Part shown: positions 1-7,819 of the stretch, one piece after another
Layout: each line of letters opens with the position of its first letter
Numbering within the stretch: the stretch's first letter is position 1
Source: DATCMH01 sp036563505
Lineage (GTDB): Bacteria; Pseudomonadota; Alphaproteobacteria; Rhizobiales; Beijerinckiaceae
DNA length: 64,000 bases
NCBI GenBank assembly: GCA_036563505.1
Contig: DATCMH010000012.1
Location: 184,843-248,842 of the forward strand
Direction of reading: 5' to 3'
Program-made: the position numbers and the translations under genes
Notes under the pieces: model-generated
Told to the model about the DNA's origin: nothing
Databases searched by the model: none
What the model saw: the letters and a program-made list of their open reading frames with translations, nothing else

Positions 1-2
1 CG

Positions 3-1217
3 GGCCAGGGCGAAGCGCCTCAGCAGCGCCAGCGCCGCTCCAACTCCCTCGGCTCCGGCTTCGTCATCGATCCGTCCGGCATCGTGGTCACGAACAACCA
101 CGTCATCGGCGACGCCAACGACATCACCGTGATCTTTCCCGACGGCACGCGCCTCAAGGCCGAGATCATCGGCAAGGATTCCAAGGTCGATCTCGCCGTC
201 CTCAAGGTGAAGTCCGACAAGCCGCTCAAGGCGGTGAGCTTCGGCGATTCCGAGAAGATGAGGCCGGGCGACTGGGTGATCGCCATCGGCAATCCCTTTG
301 GCCTGGGCGGTTCGGTCTCGGCCGGCATCGTCTCGGCCCGGGGCCGCAACATCGAGAGCGGTCCTTACGACAACTACATCCAGACGGATGCGGCCATCAA
401 CAAGGGCAATTCCGGCGGGCCGCTGTTCAACATGAACGGCGAGGTCATCGGCATCAACACGGCGATCCTGTCGCCGACCGGCGGCTCGGTGGGCATCGGC
501 TTCGCCGTGCCGACCTCCACCGCCGTGCCGATCATCGACCAGCTGCGCCAGTTCGGCGAGACCCGCCGCGGCTGGCTCGGCGTCAAGATCCAGAACGTCG
601 ACGAGACCACGGCGGAAGCCCTCAACCTCGGCTCGGCCCGCGGCGCCCTCGTCGCCGGCATCGACGAGAAGGGCCCGGCCAAGCCCGCCGGCCTCGAGGT
701 TGGCGACGTGATCGTGCGCTTCGACAACCGCGAGGTGAAGGAGTCCCGCGACCTGCCGCGCATCGTCGCCAACACGCCCGTGGGCAAGGCGGTGGACGTG
801 ACCGTGGTGCGCAAGGGCAAGGAGGTGACCAAGAGCGTGACGCTCGGCCGCCTCGAGGACAACGACCGCCAGCAGCAGGCGAGCGTCACCCAGCCCCCGG
901 CGGATGTCCCGACCGCGACCCGCCAGGCGCTCGGCCTCACCATGTCCGGCATCACGGACGAAGCGCGCCGGCGCTACAACATCAAGGACACGGTGAAGGG
1001 CGTCGTCGTCACCCGCGTCGACCCGAACTCAGCCGCTTCCGACAAGCGCATCCAGGCGGGCGAGGTCATCGTCGAGGTCGGCCAGGAGGCGGTCAGCACC
1101 CCCGCCGACGTCACCCGCCGCGTCGACCAGCTCAAGAAGGAAGGCCGCAAATCGGCGCTTCTGCTGGTCGCGAACGCGCAGGGCGAAGTGCGTTTCGTGG
1201 CCGTATCGATCGAGTGA
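3..1217 (+). CDS. HtrA/DegP-family periplasmic serine protease, 5' truncated by window edge
   Basis: C-terminal part of a periplasmic Do-type protease/chaperone that degrades or refolds damaged envelope proteins. The frame is open from base 3, so the start codon, signal peptide and beginning of the protease domain lie left of the window. The catalytic triad is visible: His in TNNHV (bases 99-101), Asp in DLAVLKV (189-191) and Ser in GNSGGP (411-413). Two PDZ domains follow, roughly bases 560-850 and 905-1200, as in DegP/MucD rather than single-PDZ DegS. The stop is TGA at 1215-1217. No partner gene is visible; downstream are repeats and then convergent serB. A second HtrA-like gene lies at 37272-38387. 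Confidence 0.93.
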   Translation, partial: GQGEAPQQRQRRSNSLGSGFVIDPSGIVVTNNHVIGDANDITVIFPDGTRLKAEIIGKDSKVDLAVLKVKSDKPLKAVSFGDSEKMRPGDWVIAIGNPFGLGGSVSAGIVSARGRNIESGPYDNYIQTDAAINKGNSGGPLFNMNGEVIGINTAILSPTGGSVGIGFAVPTSTAVPIIDQLRQFGETRRGWLGVKIQNVDETTAEALNLGSARGALVAGIDEKGPAKPAGLEVGDVIVRFDNREVKESRDLPRIVANTPVGKAVDVTVVRKGKEVTKSVTLGRLEDNDRQQQASVTQPPADVPTATRQALGLTMSGITDEARRRYNIKDTVKGVVVTRVDPNSAASDKRIQAGEVIVEVGQEAVSTPADVTRRVDQLKKEGRKSALLLVANAQGEVRFVAVSIE

Positions 1218-1535
1218 TTCCTTCTCCCCTCGTGGGAGAAGGTGCCCGGCTTGAGCCGGGCGGATGAGGGGGTGCTAGGCGTAGGCTCGGGTGGCTGCGG
1301 CGAGCACCCCCTCACCCCTGCTCCGCCTTCGGCTGCGCTCGTCGCGTCGGCCGTTTCGCCGACGCGACCCTCTCCCCTGCCGGGAGAGGGGTGACGCGCT
1401 CTGCCGTGTCAGGTCATCGACCACAGGGCCGAAACTCGGATGCCAGAACCCTCTCCCTTCTGGGGAGAGGGCTTCGCCTGCGTACCGGCAGGCGAAGCGA
1501 GCGGAACGCAGTGGAGCGGAGGTGAGGGGAAGCCG
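1218..1535. repeat. Family C intergenic repeats (CTCTCCC/GGGAGAG modules), three copies
   Basis: Three imperfect palindromic modules built on CCTTCTCCC...GGGAGAAGG or CCCTCTCCC...GGGAGAGGG arms, near 1222-1275, 1302-1396 and 1447-1535. Some are followed by a second short inverted repeat and a GATGAGGGG-like tail. Similar modules recur near 5667, 19766, 32661, 35200, 38533 and 51150. They fill the gap between the htrA and serB stops, where folded RNA could limit convergent read-through. No gene is seen here; short ORFs in this stretch differ between copies and look accidental. Confidence 0.7.
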
Positions 1536-1568
1536 GGCATGAGCCCGCACGCCTCCACCCACCCCCCA

Positions 1569-1657
1569 TGTCCTTCGCGGGCTCGGCCCTGCGAACCTCG
1601 GCGCGAAACCCTCAACGCCCCCGAACCGGGATGGCCGGGTCAAGCCCGGCCATGACA
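1569..1657 (+). repeat. Family B palindromic repeat, copy B1
   Basis: About 90 bp with two inverted-repeat ends: a left part around CGCGGGCTCGGCCCTGCGAA and a right part ATGGCCGGGTCAAGCCCGGCCAT. The same arrangement occurs at 32741-32837 in the same orientation and at 38411-38512 inverted. It lies just past the serB stop. REP-like; no coding content. Confidence 0.75.
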
Positions 1658-1660
1658 GGC

Positions 1661-2548
1661 CTACCCCGCCACGAACTCGTTCGCGCCGTAGCCCTGCAGG
1701 TAGAGCAGCGCCGTGAGGTCGCCGTGGTCGATGCGGGCGCGGGCGGCCTCAGCCACCGCCGGCTTGGCGCGGTAGGCGACGCCCATCCCGGCGTCGCCGA
1801 GCATGGCGAGGTCGTTGGCCCCGTCGCCGACGGCGAGCGCGTCTGTGGCTGAGAGGCCGAGGCGACCGCACAACTCCTCCAGCGTCGCCCGCTTCGCCTC
1901 CCGGCCGAGGATCGGCTCCTCCACCGTGCCGGTCAGTCGGCCATCGGCCACCCCGAGCCGGTTCGAGCGGTGCTCGTCGAAGCCGACCATCGCGGCGACC
2001 GGGCCGGTGAACAGGGTGAAGCCGCCCGAGACGAGGCAGGTCGTGACGCCGTTGGCGCGCAGGGTCTGGACGAGGGCACGCGCACCGGGCGTCAGGGTGA
2101 TACGCGTCGCGATGATCTCGTCGACGGTGCCGACGGGCAGGTCTTTCAGCAATGCGACGCGCTCGCGCAGGGCCGGCTCGAAGGCGATCTCGCCCCGCAT
2201 CGCCCGCTCGGTGATCGCCGACACTTCGGCTTTCAGGCCGACATAGTCCGCGAGCTCGTCGATGCATTCCTGCGCGATGATGGTGGAATCCATGTCGGCC
2301 AGGAACAAGCGCTTGCGGCGGTGCTGCGCCTCCTGCACGACGACGTCGATCGGAAGCGCGCGAAAAGCCTCGCGCAGGCGGGCCTCGGCCTCGCCCGCCT
2401 CGCCGGTGAACAGAAGCTCCGCCGCCACCTCGCCGTGAAGCGGGCGGGTCGGGTGATCCGTGCGCAAGAGGCGGTGCGCCTCCGCCAGCACGTCGTCGGT
2501 GATGGACGGGTGCGCGGGGCTTGATATCAGCGTCGCGACGAAGGTCAC
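1661..2548 (-). CDS. serB: Phosphoserine phosphatase SerB
   Basis: Cytosolic HAD-superfamily phosphatase that hydrolyses O-phospho-L-serine in the last step of serine synthesis. The protein is about 295 aa. HAD motif I DMDSTI lies about one-third in, motif II is the SGGFT serine, and motif III/IV is GDGANDLAM. The N-terminal ~75 residues match the extra domain of long SerB forms. I chose the GTG at 2548, which gives the start VTFVATLI; the open frame extends to 2992 but would run through miaA. That places the start only 12 bp from the divergent miaA start, and no good ribosome-binding site precedes it, so the start is the least certain part. Confidence 0.93.
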   Translation of the reverse strand: MTFVATLISSPAHPSITDDVLAEAHRLLRTDHPTRPLHGEVAAELLFTGEAGEAEARLREAFRALPIDVVVQEAQHRRKRLFLADMDSTIIAQECIDELADYVGLKAEVSAITERAMRGEIAFEPALRERVALLKDLPVGTVDEIIATRITLTPGARALVQTLRANGVTTCLVSGGFTLFTGPVAAMVGFDEHRSNRLGVADGRLTGTVEEPILGREAKRATLEELCGRLGLSATDALAVGDGANDLAMLGDAGMGVAYRAKPAVAEAARARIDHGDLTALLYLQGYGANEFVAG

Positions 2549-2560
2549 GGGAGGCACCGG

Positions 2561-3490
2561 GTGGAGCAGGCAGGGAGCGGGGTCGAGGCGGTCCTCATCG
2601 CAGGGCCGACCGCCTCCGGCAAGTCTGCGCTTGCGCTGAGTCTGGCGAAGGCCACGGGCGGGGTCGTCGTCAATGCCGATTCCATGCAGGTCTACCGCGA
2701 CCTGCGGGTTCTCACGGCCCGCCCCTCGCCGGAGGAGGAAGGTCAGGCGCCCCACGGCCTCTATGGCACGGTGGACGGCGCCGAGAACTTCTCCGTCGGC
2801 CGCTATCTCGCGGCGGCAACAGAGGCGATCGAGCGCGCCTGGGCAGAGAACCGTTTGCCGATCCTCGTCGGCGGCACCGGCCTCTACTTCAAGGCGCTTC
2901 TCGACGGCCTCTCGGACCTGCCGCCGGTGCCCGAGGCGGTGCGCGCGGCCGTGCGCGCCGCGGCGGAGGGACAGCCGACGCCGGACCTCCACGCCGAGCT
3001 CTCTCGCCGCGACCCGGCGAGCGCGGCGCGCCTCCGTCCCAGCGACCGGCTCCGGGTGCTCCGGGCCTTAGAGATCCACGAGGCCACGGGCACGTCGTTG
3101 ACGGAGTTCCAGGGCCGCCGTGGGCCAGCGCCCCTCGCGGGCCGGCGGACGGTGCGCCTGTTCCTCGCACCCGACCGCGAGGAGCTGCGCCGGCGCATCG
3201 ACGCCCGGTTCCTCGCCATGATCGAGGCTGGTGCCCTCGACGAGGTGCGGGCGCTCGCTGCCCGCGCCCTTGACCCCATGCTCCCCGTGATGCGCGCTCA
3301 CGGCGTGCCCGGGCTGATCCGGTTCCTCGACGGCGAAACGAGCCTCGCGGAGGCTGTCGCCAAGGGCCAAGCCGACACCCGGGCCTACGCCAAGCGCCAG
3401 TTCACCTGGTTCCGGCACCAGATGGAGGGTTGGACCTGGGCCGCTCCGGAGGAGGGCGAGGCGGCGCTCCGCGTGGGCTTGGGGAGATGA
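2561..3490 (+). CDS. miaA: tRNA dimethylallyltransferase MiaA
   Basis: Transfers a dimethylallyl group to N6 of A37 in tRNAs reading codons that begin with U. The protein is 309 aa, normal for the family. Seen: P-loop GPTASGKS near residue 15, DSMQVYRDL (substrate tRNA/DMAPP region), VGGTGLYFKALL, and a C-terminal tRNA-binding part with TRAYAKRQFTWFR. The start is GTG at 2561 with a GGAGG-like site at 2549-2553. Divergent to serB with 12 bp between start codons, so each promoter must lie inside the other gene or the transcripts have almost no leader. Upstream of the ilv leader region but separated from it by a repeat. Confidence 0.95.
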   Translation: MEQAGSGVEAVLIAGPTASGKSALALSLAKATGGVVVNADSMQVYRDLRVLTARPSPEEEGQAPHGLYGTVDGAENFSVGRYLAAATEAIERAWAENRLPILVGGTGLYFKALLDGLSDLPPVPEAVRAAVRAAAEGQPTPDLHAELSRRDPASAARLRPSDRLRVLRALEIHEATGTSLTEFQGRRGPAPLAGRRTVRLFLAPDREELRRRIDARFLAMIEAGALDEVRALAARALDPMLPVMRAHGVPGLIRFLDGETSLAEAVAKGQADTRAYAKRQFTWFRHQMEGWTWAAPEEGEAALRVGLGR

Positions 3491-3528
3491 CGCGAGGGCT
3501 CGCCCGAGCGCCTGTGATAAACCCCGTC

Positions 3529-3645
3529 GTCATTCCGGGGCTCGGCGAAAGCCGAGAGCCCGGAACCCATGACTGGGCCGGATGCTGGTCGCGGCCACTC
3601 ACCCGGTCGTGGGTTCCGGGTTCCGCTGCGCGGCCCCGGAATGAC
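3529..3645 (+). repeat. Family A ~117-bp palindromic repeat, copy A1
   Basis: Begins GTCATTCCGGGG and ends with its reverse complement CCCCGGAATGAC, with internal inverted segments around CTCGGCGAAAGCCGAG. Copy A2 at 19623-19738 is nearly identical when reverse-complemented. It sits between miaA and the ilv promoter region. REP/BIME-like; not coding. Confidence 0.85.
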
Positions 3646-3668
3646 ATCGCTCCTCGATGAGAGCCGGG

Positions 3669-3697
3669 TTGACGCTTCCTATCCTGGCCGCTACCGT
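3669..3697 (+). promoter_or_regulatory. Candidate promoter of the ilv leader transcript
   Basis: TTGACG at 3669-3674 and TACCGT at 3692-3697 are separated by 17 bp. They lie 33 bp before the leader peptide start and after repeat A1, where a promoter for an attenuated ilv operon would be expected. The -10 match is only moderate. Confidence 0.45.
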
Positions 3698-3730
3698 CTC
3701 CAGCAATATTCGACACGGGCGGTCACGCGC

Positions 3731-3781
3731 ATGCGCGTCATTCTTATCGTAAGCGAAGCGCCACTGACGGAGCGGGGATAG
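3731..3781 (+). CDS. ilvL: Branched-chain leader peptide of the ilvB attenuator
   Basis: A 16-codon ORF encoding MRVILIVSEAPLTERG, with five consecutive branched-chain residues (Val-Ile-Leu-Ile-Val, codons 3-7) and a further Leu. It ends at TAG 3779-3781, 27 bp before a strong terminator hairpin and about 105 bp before ilvB. This is the classic plan of translation-coupled attenuation: scarce charged Val/Ile/Leu tRNA stalls a ribosome in the peptide and changes the RNA fold. A 9-nt segment within the peptide (3756-3764) is fully complementary to 3798-3806. Too short for routine gene calling. Confidence 0.82.
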   Translation: MRVILIVSEAPLTERG

Positions 3782-3808
3782 CCCGCAGGTCCGGTTGGTG
3801 GCGCTTGA

Positions 3809-3831
3809 AGGGTCCCTCGGGGCCCTTTTTT
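3809..3831 (+). terminator. ilvB attenuator terminator
   Basis: Stem AGGGTCCC (3809-3816) pairs with GGGGCCCT (3819-3826), with one G-T wobble and the innermost pair probably open. It is followed by T at 3826-3831. An alternative pairing of 3782-3789 with 3815-3821 (seven pairs, one bulge) would break this hairpin and is a candidate antiterminator. It lies between the leader peptide and the ilvB ribosome-binding site. Confidence 0.85.
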
Positions 3832-3886
3832 GTTGCCCCGACCCGGATCAGCCCTGCACGAGATCAAAGGTTCGAGGAGACGTTCG

Positions 3887-5659
3887 ATGAGCGAGACGAT
3901 GACCGGGGCCGAGATGGTGATCCGCGCGCTGCAGGATCAGGGCGTCGACACGCTCTTCGGCTATCCCGGCGGCGCGGTGCTGCCGATCTACGACGCCCTG
4001 TTTCACCAGGAGAGCATCCAGCACATCCTCGTTCGCCACGAGCAGGGCGCCGTCCACGCCGCGGAGGGCTATGCCCGCTCCTCCGGCAAGGTCGGCGTCG
4101 TGCTCGTCACCTCGGGGCCGGGTGCCACGAACGCCGTCACGGGCCTCACCGACGCCTTGATGGATTCGATCCCGCTCGTCTGCATCACGGGGCAGGTGCC
4201 GACGCATCTGATCGGCTCGGACGCCTTCCAGGAATGCGACACGGTGGGCATCACGCGCCACTGCACGAAGCACAACTACCTCGTGAAATCGATCGAGGAC
4301 CTGCCGCGCATCCTGCACGAGGCTTTTCACGTCGCCTCGAGCGGCCGCCCCGGCCCGGTCGTGATCGACCTCCCGAAGGACATCCAGTTCAAGACCGGCC
4401 TCTACGCGAGGCCGCGGGACAACCAGCACAAGACCTATCGCCCGACCGTCAAAGGCGACCTCAACAAGATCAAGGCAGCCGTCGAGCTGATGGCCAAGGC
4501 CAAGCGCCCGGTCTTCTACACCGGCGGCGGCGTCATCAACGCCGGTCCCAGTGCCGCGGCGCTCCTGCGCGAGCTCGTCAAGCTCACGGGCTTTCCCGTC
4601 ACCTCGACGCTGATGGGCTTGGGCGCCTACCCAGGCTCCGATCCGCAGTTCCTGGGCATGCTCGGCATGCACGGCACCTACGAGGCCAACCTCGCGATGC
4701 ACGGCTGCGACCTGATGATCAACATCGGCGCGCGCTTCGACGACCGCATCACCGGGCGCCTCGACGCCTTCTCGCCGACCTCGAAGAAGATCCACGTCGA
4801 CATCGACCCCTCCTCGATCAACAAGAACGTGCGCGTCGATGTCGGCATCGTCGGCGACTGCGCCCACGTGCTCGAGGACATGGTGCGCCTGTGGCGCGCG
4901 GGCGGCCATCAGCCGGACAAGGCGGCCTTGAAGAGCTGGTGGGGCGAGATCGAGAGCTGGCGCGCCCGCGACTGCCTGCGCTACCGGCCCTCGGGGGAGG
5001 TCATCAAGCCGCAATACGCCGTGCAGCGGCTCTATGAGGCGACGAAGCACCGCGAAACCTACGTCACGACGGAAGTCGGCCAGCATCAGATGTGGGCGGC
5101 GCAATACTACCGCTTCGAGGAGCCGAACCGCTGGATGACGTCGGGCGGCCTCGGCACCATGGGTTACGGCCTGCCCGCGGCCATCGGCGCTCAACTCGCC
5201 CACCGGAACGCTCTCGTCGTCGACATCGCCGGCGAGGCCTCGATCCTGATGAACATCCAGGAGATGTCGACCGCCGTGCAGTACCGCCTGCCGGTCAAGA
5301 TCTTCATCCTGAACAACGAGTATATGGGCATGGTGCGCCAGTGGCAGGAGCTCCTGCATGGCGGCCGCTACTCGCAAAGCTATTCCGCCTCGCTCCCCGA
5401 CTTCGTGAAGCTGGCGGAGGCCTACGGTGCGGTGGGCATGCGCTGCGACGATCCGGGACAACTCGACGAGGCCATCGCCGAGATGGTGGCGGTGGACCGC
5501 CCCGTCATCTTCGACTGCGTCGTCGACAAGGCGGAGAACTGCTTCCCGATGATTCCGTCGGGCAAGGCCCACAACGAGATGCTGCTCAACGATTACCTCG
5601 GCGAGACGGGCGCCGACATCGGCTCCGTCATCGACGAGAAGGGCAAGATGCTGGTGTGA
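3887..5659 (+). CDS. ilvB: Acetolactate synthase large subunit
   Basis: Catalytic, ThDP- and FAD-dependent subunit of acetohydroxyacid synthase, first common enzyme of Val/Leu/Ile synthesis. The protein is 590 aa. Start ATG 3887 has GAGGAG seven bases upstream. The N-terminal pyrimidine domain has RHEQGAVHAAEGYARSSG with the catalytic Glu; the FAD domain is central; the C-terminal PP domain has the GEAS...NNEYMGMV cofactor motif. In that motif the usual Asp after the first Gly reads Glu. The gene is preceded by a leader-peptide attenuator. Its regulatory subunit ilvH lies 1.25 kb downstream, with two unrelated genes between them. Confidence 0.96.
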   Translation: MSETMTGAEMVIRALQDQGVDTLFGYPGGAVLPIYDALFHQESIQHILVRHEQGAVHAAEGYARSSGKVGVVLVTSGPGATNAVTGLTDALMDSIPLVCITGQVPTHLIGSDAFQECDTVGITRHCTKHNYLVKSIEDLPRILHEAFHVASSGRPGPVVIDLPKDIQFKTGLYARPRDNQHKTYRPTVKGDLNKIKAAVELMAKAKRPVFYTGGGVINAGPSAAALLRELVKLTGFPVTSTLMGLGAYPGSDPQFLGMLGMHGTYEANLAMHGCDLMINIGARFDDRITGRLDAFSPTSKKIHVDIDPSSINKNVRVDVGIVGDCAHVLEDMVRLWRAGGHQPDKAALKSWWGEIESWRARDCLRYRPSGEVIKPQYAVQRLYEATKHRETYVTTEVGQHQMWAAQYYRFEEPNRWMTSGGLGTMGYGLPAAIGAQLAHRNALVVDIAGEASILMNIQEMSTAVQYRLPVKIFILNNEYMGMVRQWQELLHGGRYSQSYSASLPDFVKLAEAYGAVGMRCDDPGQLDEAIAEMVAVDRPVIFDCVVDKAENCFPMIPSGKAHNEMLLNDYLGETGADIGSVIDEKGKMLV

Positions 5660-5666
5660 CGGGAAA

Positions 5667-5704
5667 CCCTCTCCCCGCGAATGGGGAGAGGGCACGGTGA
5701 GGGG
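5667..5704 (+). repeat. Family C repeat module after ilvB
   Basis: CCCTCTCCCC/GGGGAGAGGG inverted arms immediately past the ilvB stop, followed by the GGTGAGGG tail seen in other copies. It marks the boundary between ilvB and the inserted-looking genes. Confidence 0.65.
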
Positions 5705-5710
5705 GCGGTT

Positions 5711-6187
5711 GTGGAAAAGGTAGATGGTCGTCTCATCGAGATGGCAAACCGCCATCTCGTTATCACGCGCGCCCTCCAGCACGGCTTCAATGCATTTCTA
5801 CCGGTGGTGGACCAGGGCATCGACCTCATCCTTCACCGCGAAGCCGACAACCGGCTGTTCAAGGTTCAATTGAAAAGCCGGTGGACGATCGCGAAAAAGT
5901 ATCTGGGTCGCGATCTCTGGATCGCTTTCCCGGGCAGTGCCTCCGATTGGTATCTAATGCCGCACGACCGTATGGTGCAGGCGGCAGGTGCCCTCCGCGT
6001 TACGGATAGCCAGAGCTGGATTGAAAAGGGAAGCTATTCCTCGCTTCCGACGCCACGCCTCGTCTCGATCTCGAAAGGGTTCGAGCTGGAGAAGACTCTC
6101 AACGACAATACTATTGAATGGCACCAACAACAGTCGTTGGACGAGACTCCATCCACCAGTGACAGTGCTCCCACCTTGAATTCTTGA
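5711..6187 (+). CDS. Uncharacterised protein with PD-(D/E)XK nuclease-like core, less GC-rich than neighbours
   Basis: About 158 aa from GTG 5711; ATG 5741 is an alternative. An ATG at 5681 exists but lies inside the repeat. Residues after the start run helix (LVITRALQHGFNAFLP), then QGIDLIL, a short turn, FKVQLKSR and a basic segment. The D...QxK spacing resembles the compact PD-(D/E)XK core of intron-associated and restriction-like endonucleases; this is pattern recognition, not proof. The C-terminal ~30 residues are Ser/Thr/Asn rich and look disordered. Codons such as AAA, AAT and ATT are visibly commoner than in neighbouring genes, suggesting recent acquisition. It separates ilvB from ilvH together with the GST gene. 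Confidence 0.6.
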   Translation: MEKVDGRLIEMANRHLVITRALQHGFNAFLPVVDQGIDLILHREADNRLFKVQLKSRWTIAKKYLGRDLWIAFPGSASDWYLMPHDRMVQAAGALRVTDSQSWIEKGSYSSLPTPRLVSISKGFELEKTLNDNTIEWHQQQSLDETPSTSDSAPTLNS

Positions 6188-6205
6188 AACCGCTGGTGAT
6201 AGCTC

Positions 6206-6886
6206 ATGCCCACCCTCGTCATCGCCAACAAGCTCTACTCTTCCTGGTCCCTGCGGCCCTGGATCCTCATGAAGGCCTTCGGCCTGCCCTTCGACGAGGT
6301 GGTGCTGCCCCTCGACACACCGGAGTTCCGCACCGAGGTCGCGCGCTATTCGCCCGCCGGTCGCGTGCCGGTGCTCGTCGACGGCGACGTCACCGTCTGG
6401 GACAGCCTCGCCATTGCGGAATACCTCGCCGAGACGCATCCGGACCACGCGATCTGGCCGCGAGACAGCGCGGCCCGGGCGCTGGCGCGGGCGATCTCGG
6501 CGGAGATGCATTCGGGTTTTCAGGGCCTGCGCTCCGCCTGCCCGATGAATCTCGGCAAGAGGTTCGCGCCCCGCGACCGGGGCGAGGCGGCGGCCCGGGA
6601 CGTCGAGCGCTTCACCGCGATCATCCGCGACGCGCGCGAGCGCTTCGGCGCGGACGGTCCGTTCCTCTTCGGCGCCTTCTCGGCGGCGGACGCCATGTAC
6701 GCGCCGATGGCGACGCGCCTCGACACCTATTCCATCAGCGTCGACCCGGTCTCGCAGGCCTACATCCACGCGGTGCTCGACCACCCAGCCTTCCGGCAAT
6801 GGCGCGATGCGGCGCTCGCCGAAACCTGGATCGTGGACCACGACGAGGTCGACGAGGAACCGGTCGAGATCTATCGCGCCGCGTGA
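6206..6886 (+). CDS. Glutathione S-transferase family protein
   Basis: Soluble protein of 226 aa with the two-domain GST fold. The N-terminal thioredoxin-like domain starts MPTLVIANKLYSSWSLRPW, whose Ser-rich active-site region is typical of the bacterial YfcF-like subgroup. The GRVPVLVDGD loop carries the conserved cis-Pro, followed by WDSLAIAEYLAE. The helical C-terminal domain contains FLFGAFSAADAMYAP. The substrate cannot be read from the sequence. It lies 18 bp after the nuclease-like ORF and 20 bp before ilvH, so it is probably co-transcribed with ilvH. Confidence 0.88.
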   Translation: MPTLVIANKLYSSWSLRPWILMKAFGLPFDEVVLPLDTPEFRTEVARYSPAGRVPVLVDGDVTVWDSLAIAEYLAETHPDHAIWPRDSAARALARAISAEMHSGFQGLRSACPMNLGKRFAPRDRGEAAARDVERFTAIIRDARERFGADGPFLFGAFSAADAMYAPMATRLDTYSISVDPVSQAYIHAVLDHPAFRQWRDAALAETWIVDHDEVDEEPVEIYRAA

Positions 6887-6906
6887 GCGCGCATCAGGGG
6901 GCAGGC

Positions 6907-7449
6907 ATGAACGCGATGAACACCCATTACCCCGACCCGACCCGGGTCGAACCCGTCAACCGGCACACGCTCGCCGTCGTCGTCGACAACGAGCCCGGCG
7001 TGCTCGCGCGCATCGCCGGCCTCTTCTCCGGCCGCGGCTACAACATCGAGAGCCTCACCGTCTCGGAGACGGAGCACGAGCGGCATATTTCCCGCATCAC
7101 CATCGTGACCTCGGGCACCAACGCCGTCATCGAGCAGATCAAGGCGCAGCTCGAGCGCCTGGTGCCCGTCCACCGGGTCGACGATCTCACCGTGCGCGGC
7201 GAGGCCATCGAGCGCGAGCTTGCCTTATGCAAGGTGGTGGGCCGCGGCGACCACCGCGTTGAGGCGATGCGGCTTGCCTCCGCCTTCGGGGCGCGCACCC
7301 TCGACGCGACGCTCACGTCCTTCGTCTACGAGCTCACCGGCTCGACGGAAGAGGTCGAGCGCTTCATCAAGCTGATGACCGCCGTCGGCCTCGTCGAGGT
7401 GTCCCGCACCGGCATCGCCGCCATGAGCCGCGGCGCCGAAGGACTGTAG
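6907..7449 (+). CDS. ilvH: Acetolactate synthase small (regulatory) subunit
   Basis: Regulatory subunit of acetohydroxyacid synthase; activates the large subunit and confers valine feedback inhibition. The protein is 180 aa from ATG 6907, preceded by a G-rich CAGGGGGCAGG site. The N-terminal ACT domain contains VVVDNEPGVLARIAGLFSGR and GYNIESLTVSETE; the second domain begins near ELALCKV. The 14-residue extension before the ACT domain is common in alphaproteobacteria. Separated from ilvB by two genes, which is unusual. Confidence 0.96.
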   Translation: MNAMNTHYPDPTRVEPVNRHTLAVVVDNEPGVLARIAGLFSGRGYNIESLTVSETEHERHISRITIVTSGTNAVIEQIKAQLERLVPVHRVDDLTVRGEAIERELALCKVVGRGDHRVEAMRLASAFGARTLDATLTSFVYELTGSTEEVERFIKLMTAVGLVEVSRTGIAAMSRGAEGL

Positions 7450-7482
7450 CGCAACGGCGGTCCGTGGCACCGCACTAAGCTG

Positions 7483-7644
7483 TCAGCTCCGGCGCTTTTC
7501 CTGCGCCGGGCTGTGCTTCTGGGGCTTCTGCTCGCCCTGCCCCTGATGATTGTGCTTGTTGTGATCCCGGCTCTCCTGGTGCTGGCCGGGCTTGGGGGCG
7601 CCCGTGTGCCGCTCCTGAGGCTGGTTCTGCTCGTTGGACTTCAT
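7483..7644 (-). CDS. Small hydrophilic protein of unknown function
   Basis: 53 codons from ATG 7644 with a GGAGA site seven bases upstream. The product MKSNEQNQPQERHTGAPK... is rich in Gln, Asn, His, Lys, Glu and Gly, has almost no hydrophobic residues, and must be largely unfolded. Such small polar proteins occur in many Hyphomicrobiales and are sometimes stress related, but no family can be named. The 3' end contains a CCGGCGC/GCGCCGG hairpin (7489-7509) that may end ilvH transcription from the other strand. Convergent with ilvH. Confidence 0.5.
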   Translation of the reverse strand: MKSNEQNQPQERHTGAPKPGQHQESRDHNKHNHQGQGEQKPQKHSPAQEKRRS

Positions 7645-7819
7645 GACGGCTCTCCGCGTGAGCGGGGAGAACGCGGAAGCGGTGGGCCGGGTTGCGCAAG
7701 TGCGTCGGCGCATGCGCGGCTTCGGTTTTCTCGAAGACTCGCGGCCTTAGTTCAGGGCGTGACATTGACGGTCGGGCAAGGCATCAGGACCACGAAATGG
7801 GTTCGCCACTCCGAATTGT

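Noticed and set aside
3848..5782. Long minus-strand ORF (644 codons) opposite ilvB
   Set aside because: It is a compositional shadow of a high-GC gene in another frame; its His/Asp/Arg-rich product matches no family and ilvB has all its motifs.
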